Source: JAAXQD01 sp963790095
Lineage (GTDB): Bacteria > Desulfobacterota > Desulfobacteria > Desulfobacterales > UBA11574
NCBI GenBank assembly: GCA_963790095.1
Contig: CAWBNO010000034.1
Span: 124,001-188,000, forward strand
Length of the DNA stretch: 64,000 bases
Direction: 5' to 3'
The notes under the pieces were generated by a model. That model made no database searches. It worked only from the letters and a program-made list of their open reading frames with translations, and was not told the origin of the DNA. A program made the translations under genes and the position numbers. Shown here piece by piece: positions 7,827 through 15,448 of this stretch. Each line of letters starts with the position of its first letter. Positions within the stretch are counted from its first letter, which is position 1.

Positions 7827-9923
7827 ATGAATATCATGAAAAATTCTATCCAAAAAGTCAGAAACATCGGAATCAGTGCACATATTGATTCAGGGAAAAC
7901 CACGCTTACTGAAAGAATCCTCTTTTTCACGAAACGGATACACGCCATCCACGATGTCAAGGGAAAAGACGGTGTGGGGGCTACCATGGATTCTATGGAA
8001 CTCGAGAAGGAGCGGGGTATAACCATTGCTTCGGCAGCCACCTATTGTGAATGGCTGAACCATGAAATTAATATTATCGACACCCCAGGCCATGTCGATT
8101 TCACCATAGAAGTGGAACGGTCCCTGAGAGTACTCGACGGCGCCATCCTTGTTTTATGCGCTGTGGGGGGTGTACAGTCCCAGTCGATCACGGTTGATCA
8201 GCAAATGAAACGGTACAAAGTACCGTGTATGGCTTTTATCAACAAATGCGATCGAAGCGGCGCCAACCCTTTTCGTGTCATTAGACAGCTGAAAGAAAAA
8301 CTGGGGCACAATGCAATCGCCATGCAGATTCCCATAGGACTCGAAGCCGATCTGGAGGGGGTTGTTGATCTTGTGACCATGAAAGCAGTTTACTTTGACG
8401 GCACCAACGGAGAGGTTGTTCGGGTCGAAGAGATACCCCAGCATCTCCTTTCGGAAGCGCTGGAACGGCGGGAAGAACTGATCGACTCGGCTTCCCTGTT
8501 CTCCGATGCACTGACCGAAGCGGTTCTTGAAGAAAAAGAAGTGACAACAGATATGATTATCACGGCCGTTCGCAGGGGAACTCTGTCTCGCGAAATAACC
8601 CCGGTATTCATTGGATCGGCCTACAAAAACAAAGGGGTTCAACCGCTCCTCGATGCTGTTGTCAATTTTCTTCCCTGCCCTTCTGAAGTGGAAAACACAG
8701 CGCTGAACTTGGATGATAACGAGGCGCCGGTGCCTTTGTCCTGTGAATCGAACAAACCGGTTGTCGCCCTGGCCTTTAAACTTGAGGACGGTCAATATGG
8801 ACAGTTGACCTACATTAGAGTATATCAGGGATCCCTTTCCAAGGGAGATCCCATCGTCAACGTCCGCAACGGAAAGAAAATCAAGGTGGGAAGAGTCGTC
8901 CGGATGCACGCGGATCAAATGGAAGACATCGAAACCATTTCACCGGGGTTCATCGGGGCGCTTTTTGGTGTCGACTGTGCTTCCGGAGATACCTTTGTGG
9001 GTCCCGGTCTCAATCTGACCATGACGTCCATGTTTGTACCGGACCCGGTGATTTCCCTTGCCATCGTGCCCAAAGACAATAAATCTCAAATGAACATGTC
9101 CAAAGCCCTCAATAGGTTTAGCAAGGAGGACCCCACCTTCAGGACCTATGTGGACGATGAGACCAATGAAACGATTATCGAAGGGATGGGAGAGCTGCAT
9201 CTGGAAGTCTATGTAGAGCGGATGCGCCGTGAATACACTGCTGAGGTTACAACAGGCAAACCTCGGGTGGCTTACAGGGAAACCATTACCCAAAAGGCTG
9301 AATTCGACTATACCCACAAAAAACAAACCGGTGGATCCGGACAATACGGACGGGTTGCCGGCTATATGGAACCTGTTTCCGGAGAGCATTTCGTCTTTGA
9401 AAATAACATCGTCGGCGGTAAGATTCCCACCCAGTTCATCCCTTCATGTGAAAAAGGATTCAGACAATGCATGCCCAAAGGGCCAAAAATGGAATTTCCC
9501 GTTACCGGCGTTAAAGTCGTCATCAATGACGGCGCATCACATTCGGTGGACTCATCGGAGATGGCATTCATCGCAGCAGCCCGGGGCGCCTTTCGTGAAG
9601 GGTATCTTAAATCAAAGCCGGTTATTCTTGAACCGATCATGAAAGTCGATGTTGAAACACCGGCCGAGTTTCAGGGCGCTGTTATGGGTCTTTTAAACCA
9701 GCGTCGTGGAATCATTGTGGGTTCCCAGGACGAAGGCCCCATGTGTGTGGTTGAAGCCAGGGTTCCACTTGCAGAAATGTTCGGATTTTCAACGATTTTA
9801 AGATCATCGACCCAAGGAAAAGCTCAGTTTACCATGGAACCCGGCACCTACAAACAGGTCCCCCATTCCATCGCCGAGGAATTGGCCAAAAAGGCAGCGG
9901 AAGATAAAAAAAACACTGCCTAA
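7827..9923 (+). CDS. fusA: Elongation factor G, mitochondrial-EFG1-like (spd) type
   Basis: A ribosomal translocase GTPase of 698 residues. G1 is AHIDSGKTT (18-26), the switch II motif is DTPGHVD (85-91), and the G4 motif is NKCD (139-142). The Ser in AHIDSGKT (Ala in ordinary EF-G) and long identical runs such as MDSMELEKERGITI and CAVGGVQSQ place it with human mitochondrial EFG1 and the spirochaete-planctomycete-deltaproteobacterial EFG1 clade. All five domains are present, including GGSGQYGR in domain IV. It is not in the str operon, so a second ordinary EF-G may exist elsewhere. No strong ribosome site precedes ATG 7827; ATG 7836 is an alternative. Confidence 0.95.
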   Translation: MNIMKNSIQKVRNIGISAHIDSGKTTLTERILFFTKRIHAIHDVKGKDGVGATMDSMELEKERGITIASAATYCEWLNHEINIIDTPGHVDFTIEVERSLRVLDGAILVLCAVGGVQSQSITVDQQMKRYKVPCMAFINKCDRSGANPFRVIRQLKEKLGHNAIAMQIPIGLEADLEGVVDLVTMKAVYFDGTNGEVVRVEEIPQHLLSEALERREELIDSASLFSDALTEAVLEEKEVTTDMIITAVRRGTLSREITPVFIGSAYKNKGVQPLLDAVVNFLPCPSEVENTALNLDDNEAPVPLSCESNKPVVALAFKLEDGQYGQLTYIRVYQGSLSKGDPIVNVRNGKKIKVGRVVRMHADQMEDIETISPGFIGALFGVDCASGDTFVGPGLNLTMTSMFVPDPVISLAIVPKDNKSQMNMSKALNRFSKEDPTFRTYVDDETNETIIEGMGELHLEVYVERMRREYTAEVTTGKPRVAYRETITQKAEFDYTHKKQTGGSGQYGRVAGYMEPVSGEHFVFENNIVGGKIPTQFIPSCEKGFRQCMPKGPKMEFPVTGVKVVINDGASHSVDSSEMAFIAAARGAFREGYLKSKPVILEPIMKVDVETPAEFQGAVMGLLNQRRGIIVGSQDEGPMCVVEARVPLAEMFGFSTILRSSTQGKAQFTMEPGTYKQVPHSIAEELAKKAAEDKKNTA

Positions 9924-9943
9924 ATTAAGAAAGGAAAACAATT

Positions 9944-10648
9944 ATGCTTAAAAAAGAACTCCGCCTCCAGAACCCCCTGAGGTTCATGGAACGTGAAAAC
10001 GAGGATATACTTCCCGAAGGAGGCTTAGGGGTCGTGATTGCACGAGCGGGCGTCGGCAAAACTGCAATCCTGGTCCAACTCGCTTTGAACACCCTTTTAA
10101 AAGAAAAAAATGTTCTCCATATCAGTCTAAACGATCCGGTCAAAAAAGTCGGTTTGTGGTACAAGGAAGTCTTCCGTCATCTCACAGAACAGTATGAAGA
10201 ACGGAAAAAAAATCAGGTTTGGGAATCCATACTGCCCCACAGATTTATTATGACATTCAGAGTTGAAGGGTTTTCCACGTCCAAACTTGAAGAAAGGCTG
10301 ACCGATCTCGAGGAACAGAATATTTTTTCGCCCCAAATGATTTTTATCGACGGGTTTCAAATTGACGATACCCCAAGAACATCCCTTTCCGATTTAAAGC
10401 GTCTGGCTGAAAAACGTTCATTACCTGTCTGGCTGACCATAAAGACTCACCGGCATGAAAAGCTCAGCGCCAACGGAATGCCGGCGCCGCTCTTGGAGGT
10501 TATCGACCTGTTTGACCTTGTCATTCAACTTCAGCCCGAGGGCAAAGAAATCCATGTAAAAACCTTAAAGGGCACCGGCGACGATTCCGAGCAACCAGTA
10601 TTGTGTCTGGACCCCGCAACCATGATCCTCAAAAAAACCGGGGCGTAA
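9944..10648 (+). CDS. RecA-like P-loop ATPase of unknown role
   Basis: A 234-residue soluble protein with a Walker A motif ARAGVGKTA at about 33-41 and a Walker B strand MIFIDG near 130. The order of strands resembles the RecA/KaiC-like core. No DNA-binding or membrane domain is attached. It starts 20 bases after the EF-G gene behind AAGAAAGGAAAA and on the same strand, so it is probably co-transcribed with it; a link to translation is only suggested by this position. I do not recognise a named family. Confidence 0.75.
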   Translation: MLKKELRLQNPLRFMERENEDILPEGGLGVVIARAGVGKTAILVQLALNTLLKEKNVLHISLNDPVKKVGLWYKEVFRHLTEQYEERKKNQVWESILPHRFIMTFRVEGFSTSKLEERLTDLEEQNIFSPQMIFIDGFQIDDTPRTSLSDLKRLAEKRSLPVWLTIKTHRHEKLSANGMPAPLLEVIDLFDLVIQLQPEGKEIHVKTLKGTGDDSEQPVLCLDPATMILKKTGA

Positions 10649-10659
10649 CCCCTCAAGGG

Positions 10660-11508
10660 TTATCGGTTCGAACGTGGCACAAAACCATATTTTTTGTAAA
10701 TTTTCTGAGGCCCTGGGGATTTTATAAACTCCATGAACTTTTTCGCATTTCCAGGGTTTTGAGCATCTTTTAATTTGCATATATAATAATTTATCCAGTC
10801 TCTTTGATCCAGATTTTCACCCGGTTCGATCACCTCGAATGGGAGACCCGAAGATTTTGCGTGGATCACTTCCGAAGCCCACACCGGCCCCACATCCACC
10901 GTCTTTTTTAATATCCGCAAGGGGGTTTCTCTGTGATGAACCATGGTGAAAATGGTCGTTCCTTCGGCGCGCTTTTTTTCCATTATGCGATGAACGAGAT
11001 CATCGCCCCCTGCCTGGCGGTACATATCAACAATATGGAACGCAATATCTTCATTTGCAGGATCCGGCTGAGATATTCGGACCCCTTCCCCGCCCATATC
11101 GATAATGGACTTTATTCCAGCAGGATTGCCTTCCGGAACCATCAGGGTCAGGCGGTTGTGCAGATAAAGAAGGTAATCATCCCTTCGAATATGACCGGCC
11201 CTCTCGAGGGTTTTCATTGCGTTTAGATTCACCGATGAATAGATGTCCGGATAGACGCCGATGATTTTATCCCTGAAGATCGCTCCACCGGATAGAATCT
11301 GTTTGAGTTCAAGGCCGGGTGGAAGGGTTTCGTAATATATTTTGTCAATATCCGGATATTCTTTTTGAAAGGCGAAAACAATCTCTTTCATGGCCATGAA
11401 CTGATTCCCGGCCATAAAAAGGACAAGATCTGCGGAATCTGCGACCTCCAGGTTATGCAGATCATCCCCGCGATCCGATGGAATCATCGGAAAACCTTTT
11501 GGATCCAT
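10660..11508 (-). CDS. Periplasmic-binding-fold protein without signal peptide (ModA-like)
   Basis: A 282-residue protein resembling type II solute-binding proteins (molybdate/ModA-like): VLFMAGNQFMAMKEIVFAFQ near the start matches the 'AASL...A...AF' region, followed by the two-lobe pattern. The end (FIKSPGPQKIYKKYGF) matches the C-terminal helix of that family. There is no hydrophobic leader: the protein opens MDPKGFPMIP..., so it is likely cytoplasmic, or the true start is lost. No permease or ATPase gene is adjacent. It could be an intracellular sensor domain. It converges with the ATPase gene, whose stop is 12 bases away. Confidence 0.7.
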   Translation of the reverse strand: MDPKGFPMIPSDRGDDLHNLEVADSADLVLFMAGNQFMAMKEIVFAFQKEYPDIDKIYYETLPPGLELKQILSGGAIFRDKIIGVYPDIYSSVNLNAMKTLERAGHIRRDDYLLYLHNRLTLMVPEGNPAGIKSIIDMGGEGVRISQPDPANEDIAFHIVDMYRQAGGDDLVHRIMEKKRAEGTTIFTMVHHRETPLRILKKTVDVGPVWASEVIHAKSSGLPFEVIEPGENLDQRDWINYYICKLKDAQNPGNAKKFMEFIKSPGPQKIYKKYGFVPRSNR

Positions 11509-11573
11509 AGTGCGTCTCGGAAATTCTCTAATTATTTGAAATTAAGGTTTTTTATAGCTCATGATTTATTCCG

Positions 11574-11682
11574 GTTCCATGGAATGTTGGAATTTTGGAA
11601 TAGTGGAACGTTGGTTTGAAGAAGCAATATCATTGGAATTACTACAATTACCCATTATTCCATTGTTCCATTGTTCCAATTG
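11574..11682. repeat. Inverted array of short GGAAT-type words
   Basis: The 11509-12105 gap holds no gene that I can support, but it has two structured elements. In this one the left arm (11576-11615) repeats GGAATGTTGG-like words and the right arm (11651-11682) repeats CCATTGTTCC-like words, so the two arms pair roughly. It belongs to the same architectural class as the other word-iterated palindromes of the window, but with a different word. Confidence 0.6.
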
Positions 11683-11938
11683 TGTGCGAAATGAAATAAC
11701 TTGATCTTTCTCTTTTTTTCTTTCACGATGGTGTGGGGGCGGAATTTTAAATGAAATCGCCAAAGGATTCCAACATCCTGTCTTATTGTTTTGAATATAT
11801 CAATATTTTTTTGACACCCCGACCGACTTGTCTTATACCTGTACTGTACGTGTTCAGGGGGTGGCTCCCCCGTGAAACGATACCTGCCCGCTCGTGCCTT
11901 GCCTTGCATGACAGGCGGGTTTGCGGAGTGGCTTCGTT

Positions 11939-12039
11939 ATTTCAATGACTTAGCAGTGGGGGAGACTGCGGCTCCCGCATGCTTTTTGCGGGAGAACGCG
12001 GAGGGGGTAGGAATGCCCCAGCTGCTAAATCTTTGAAAT
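11939..12039. repeat. Nested palindromic element
   Basis: Outer arms ATTTCAATGACTTAGCAG (11939-11956) and CTGCTAAATCTTTGAAAT (12022-12039) pair with three mismatches. Inside them GGGG pairs with CCCC, and a central hairpin is formed by CTCCCGCA and TGCGGGAG around 11972-11993. A separate GGGGG/CCCCC hairpin lies at 11853-11875. The element may be a structured RNA or a dispersed repeat; no terminal U-tract is present. Confidence 0.6.
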
Positions 12040-12105
12040 GACCAGACACGGTGACGCCGGAGTGAAACGGGGGGCACACCCATGGGTTTCAAATAGGGGG
12101 CAAAA

Positions 12106-12351
12106 ATAAAGGTTCAAACGCAATATATTCTGTGTACCAGAAGTAAGCGTAAACACCGAAAAGCCATTGAGGTCTGCCATAAATGCCGATATTTGAAGAG
12201 TTGTGACGATTATCAGCAATCTCAAGCGCCTGAGTTGGTCAAGGCCCTCGACGAATTGCTACTGGCTGTAAACAAAAAAAGGCTCCGCCGAGAAGATTTG
12301 TTATATTTCAAAAAGGAGATCGAAGAACTGGCGGTACTTTTTCGGGAATAG
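12106..12351 (+). CDS. Small Cys-containing protein, apparent ATA start
   Basis: An open frame of 81 codons ends 11 bases before the glycosyltransferase gene. It reads KVQTQYILCTRSKRKHRKA, then EVCHKCRYLKSCDDYQQ, then an acidic-basic helical tail. The three clustered Cys plus one upstream suggest a small zinc or metal knuckle. No ATG or GTG exists near the expected N terminus: the frame opens after TAG at 12094 and the codon where Met would be expected is ATA (12106), preceded at suitable distance by GGGGG. Either ATA is used, the start has mutated, or a later TTG initiates. I do not know its function; the sequence is protein-like rather than random. Confidence 0.5.
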   Translation: MKVQTQYILCTRSKRKHRKAIEVCHKCRYLKSCDDYQQSQAPELVKALDELLLAVNKKRLRREDLLYFKKEIEELAVLFRE

Positions 12352-12362
12352 AAAGACCGGAT

Positions 12363-13778
12363 ATGAAGATCGTATTTATCCATTATCATCTCAAAACCGG
12401 CGGCGTCACCGCTGTTTTAAGGCAGCAGATCGAATCCATGTTTCACACATCCGATCTTCTTATACTGACGGGTACTCTTCCGGATACTTCCTTTCCCTGG
12501 GAAACCGTTCATATTCCCGGGCTCGGTTACGACACATCCGGCCCGAACAAATTTAAACCCCAAAAGGTGGCCGCCGCCATCCTTAACGCCATCCGTTTAA
12601 AATGGGACGGCGGGTGCGACCTAATTCACGTCCACAACCCCACACTGGCAAAGAACAGAAATTTTCTAAAAATTCTCAAAATACTTCAAAAGAAAAAAAT
12701 CAGACTCTTTTTGCAAATTCACGATTTAGCAGAAGACGGACGACCTTTGGCCTATTTTTCCGAAGACGAATATGTTTCGGACTGTCATTACGGCGTAATA
12801 AACTCACGGGATTATAACATATTCCTTAAAGCAGGATTGAAAAAAGAAGGGCTGCACAAGATTTTCAACACCATAACACCTCTAAAGTTCAAGGCAACCG
12901 GTGCACTCCCAAAAAATTACGTTTTGTATCCAGTCCGGGCCATTCGGAGAAAAAATATCGGAGAAGCGATCCTTTTATCCCTGTTTTTTACACACCGCGA
13001 AACCCTGGTCATTACCCTTCCACCCAACAGTCCGGTGGACATCAAGAGCTATGAACGATGGAAAGCATTTGTTGAAGAAAACCAACTGGAGGTCCTGTTC
13101 GAAGCCGGTTTAACCCATGAATTTTCAGATCTTGTTTTCGCCGCCAAATTTTTAATTACCACCAGCATAACCGAAGGGTTCGGTTTTTCATTTCTTGAAC
13201 CATGGACCGCAGAAAAACTTCTCTGGGGCAGAAAACTCCCACAGATATGCCAGGACTTTGAAAAAAATGGCATTCGGCTGGATCATCTTTATTCCCGGCT
13301 GAATGTCCCTGTGGAATGGATCGGTAAAGACAGTTTGTTTGAAACGTGGACATCATGGGTCCGGAAGGCCGGGGCCCTGTTCAATTTGGCCATCGATGAA
13401 GCCACCCTAAAAAATGCTTTTGAAAAAACAACCCACAAAGATATCATCGATTTTGGACTCCTCGATGAATCCTTTCAAAAAACCATTATATCAAAAGCCT
13501 TGTCGGACCGTGGGAATCGAGATACCCTGATACACCTCAACCCGTATCTTTCAAATCCGGGAGATGTGCCGAACAAGGATCTGTTGATACAAAACAACTC
13601 GAAGGCTGTGGCGCGCCATTACAATCAAAAAAATTACCGGAAAAACCTTCTGGATATTTACACCCGGGTGATTAGAAACACGGTGCGCCAGAAAATAGAT
13701 AAAAAGATTCTCCTTTCAGAATTTTTTGCCCTGGATAATTTCAGCCTTCTCAAATGGTCTTTTTATGCTGAAAAATAA
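12363..13778 (+). CDS. GT-B glycosyltransferase (GT4-like)
   Basis: A 471-residue soluble glycosyltransferase. The N-terminal lobe begins MKIVFIHYHLKTGGVTAVLR, the Gly-rich opening typical of GT4 enzymes, and contains DLIHVHNPTL near 88. The C-terminal lobe has SITEGFGFSFLEPW, the EGFG...E nucleotide-sugar-binding motif. The last 110 residues lie beyond the usual domain and are helical. The next gene is a HAD-family protein whose start overlaps this stop by 14 bases, so the two are co-translated. A transferase plus HAD arrangement recalls two-step sugar-solute pathways (for example trehalose or glucosylglycerate), but neither donor nor acceptor can be read here. Confidence 0.85.
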   Translation: MKIVFIHYHLKTGGVTAVLRQQIESMFHTSDLLILTGTLPDTSFPWETVHIPGLGYDTSGPNKFKPQKVAAAILNAIRLKWDGGCDLIHVHNPTLAKNRNFLKILKILQKKKIRLFLQIHDLAEDGRPLAYFSEDEYVSDCHYGVINSRDYNIFLKAGLKKEGLHKIFNTITPLKFKATGALPKNYVLYPVRAIRRKNIGEAILLSLFFTHRETLVITLPPNSPVDIKSYERWKAFVEENQLEVLFEAGLTHEFSDLVFAAKFLITTSITEGFGFSFLEPWTAEKLLWGRKLPQICQDFEKNGIRLDHLYSRLNVPVEWIGKDSLFETWTSWVRKAGALFNLAIDEATLKNAFEKTTHKDIIDFGLLDESFQKTIISKALSDRGNRDTLIHLNPYLSNPGDVPNKDLLIQNNSKAVARHYNQKNYRKNLLDIYTRVIRNTVRQKIDKKILLSEFFALDNFSLLKWSFYAEK

Positions 13779-14619
13779 TCTGCTTTCAAAATACATGAAA
13801 CCGCTTCTTCCCCGTCCCTGTGCTTTTCATCGGTCCGGCAAACTGGAAGATAAAATCCAATGCATCCTTTTCGACATTTACGGCACCCTGTTTATCAGCG
13901 ATTCGGGAGACATTGGCACAGCAAAGGGTCAACCCTACGCATCCGAAGACCTTAAAAACCTGATGAAGAGCTTTGGAATTCCACAAACACCTCCGGAGCT
14001 TCTTAACCGTTTTTTTGCAACCATAGAGACCACCCATCAAGCCCTCAACGAAAAAGGGGTGGACTTTCCTGAAGTTGAAATAGATCGGATATGGATGGGG
14101 GTTCTTGAAATAGACGATCTTGACACGGTCCGGACATTTGCCATGGAATTTGAATGGATCGTCAATCCTGTATACCCCATGCCGAACCTCGAGAAGACGC
14201 TTTCAACCTGTAAAGCGGCGAATGTTCTGTTGGGGATTATCTCAAATGCGCAATTTTACACACCGTATCTGTTTAAGTGGTTTTTTGATTCAAGCCCGGA
14301 AGATTTTGGATTTCATCCGGATCTCATCTTTTATTCCTACAATTTCGGGTATGCAAAACCCTCGATTTTCATGTTTGATGCGGCTGCCGAAGAACTTAGA
14401 AAAATGGGTGTATCCCCACATTCAGTCCTTTATGTCGGGAATGACATGTTAAAAGACATCTACCCTGCAAACAAGGCAGGATTTAGAACGGCGCTTTTTG
14501 CCGGCGATGCCCGATCCCTGAGACTCAGAGAAAACGATCCCAAATGCAAAGACCTTTCTGCCGATATTGTTATCACCGACCTGGTTCAAATTCTCGATCA
14601 TATACCATCGGTGTCATGA
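13765..14619 (+). CDS. HAD-superfamily hydrolase
   Basis: A 284-residue protein of the haloacid dehalogenase superfamily. Motif I is FDIYGTL, with the nucleophilic Asp but Tyr in place of the second Asp used by phosphatases as acid/base. Motif III Lys is in FGYAKPSIF, and motif IV is YVGNDMLKDIYPA. The DxYGT form is typical of L-2-haloacid dehalogenases and some uncharacterised HADs, so a phosphatase role should not be assumed. The start at ATG 13765 overlaps the glycosyltransferase end by 14 bases. An in-frame ATG at 13726, deeper inside that gene, is less likely. Confidence 0.85.
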   Translation: MLKNNLLSKYMKPLLPRPCAFHRSGKLEDKIQCILFDIYGTLFISDSGDIGTAKGQPYASEDLKNLMKSFGIPQTPPELLNRFFATIETTHQALNEKGVDFPEVEIDRIWMGVLEIDDLDTVRTFAMEFEWIVNPVYPMPNLEKTLSTCKAANVLLGIISNAQFYTPYLFKWFFDSSPEDFGFHPDLIFYSYNFGYAKPSIFMFDAAAEELRKMGVSPHSVLYVGNDMLKDIYPANKAGFRTALFAGDARSLRLRENDPKCKDLSADIVITDLVQILDHIPSVS

Positions 14620-14827
14620 TTTATTATAAGCCGATTCAGGGAATAGATTCCATGACCAGAGGCAACTCCTTTAGTAACTTAACACACGCATAAATGAGGG
14701 AAATAAAGAATGAACAGCAGTAAATCTTTACGGGGTGAAAAAAATTGAACACACTCATAAAATGGTTTGAACCGAAAAGAAATGCATGGGGCAAAATTTG
14801 AGAAAAGAAGTGCCGGTGAAATCCCTC

Positions 14828-15085
14828 TTACTCGATTATTTTATAAACCTTGTCCTTTTCTCTGACTCTCTCTTTAACTTTCATGCCAACCAAGTCGCCG
14901 GCCTGGGCTTGTTCAACAGGCTGTTTTTCAATTTCCATGCTTTTAACAGCTTCGGTAAAATCGGTGGTATACCCCTTGTACTTCAGAAGATCACCGGTTT
15001 TGATGGTACTGTTGGTCACCTTTAGGGCGGCAACACCAAGTTTCGCATAGTAATTGACCACAACACCAATTTGATCTTCGGTCAT
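14828..15085 (-). CDS. Translation-factor-like beta-barrel protein
   Basis: An 85-residue protein that looks like an isolated EF-Tu/IF2 domain II: IGVVVNYYAKLGVAALKVTN, then GDLLKYKGYTTDFTEAVKSMEIE, then AGDLVGMKVKERVREKDKVYKI. Single-domain proteins of this kind occur in anaerobic bacteria and resemble the C-terminal barrel of some U32 peptidases; their role is unknown. A ribosome site AGGAGGTGAAATT precedes the start. It stands alone between the HAD gene and the Lon-like protease, transcribed opposite to both. Confidence 0.8.
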   Translation of the reverse strand: MTEDQIGVVVNYYAKLGVAALKVTNSTIKTGDLLKYKGYTTDFTEAVKSMEIEKQPVEQAQAGDLVGMKVKERVREKDKVYKIIE

Positions 15086-15448
15086 AATTTCACCTCCTAG
15101 CCTTCAATGATATTCCACCTGGCCCCTATCTCTTAAACAGTCGATACGCTCAAGGGTAAAGATTCAGGCCGACGAAAACCCTCCGCATGCCTTTGGTATA
15201 GGAGCATTTTAAGGCGGCATGGAACAACTCCGTTGGTCGTTAGATACATTTTTGAGACGGTTTCAAATCATTCCATTACAAGAATATCGGTTGTTCAAAA
15301 TGTTGTCAAGCAGAGAACTTAGTCGAAGGCTAGGCTATTGACAAATGAACCGTTTAATGCACTATTAGAATAAAACTTTCCGAACCCCGATTGATCTTGG
15401 CATTTTTGGAACGGATTCTAATTTTCCCCCATTCTACAGGAGCAGATA
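15086..15448. other. Divergent intergenic region
   Basis: No gene seen. It must hold promoters for the divergent barrel protein and protease genes. The only candidate I can point to is TTGACA at 15338-15343, with a weak ACTATT/TATTAG region 17-19 bases further on. Confidence 0.5.

Noticed and set aside
8154..8918. 254-codon frame opposite the EF-G gene
   Set aside because: A shadow of the highly conserved gene on the other strand, with no independent start signal.
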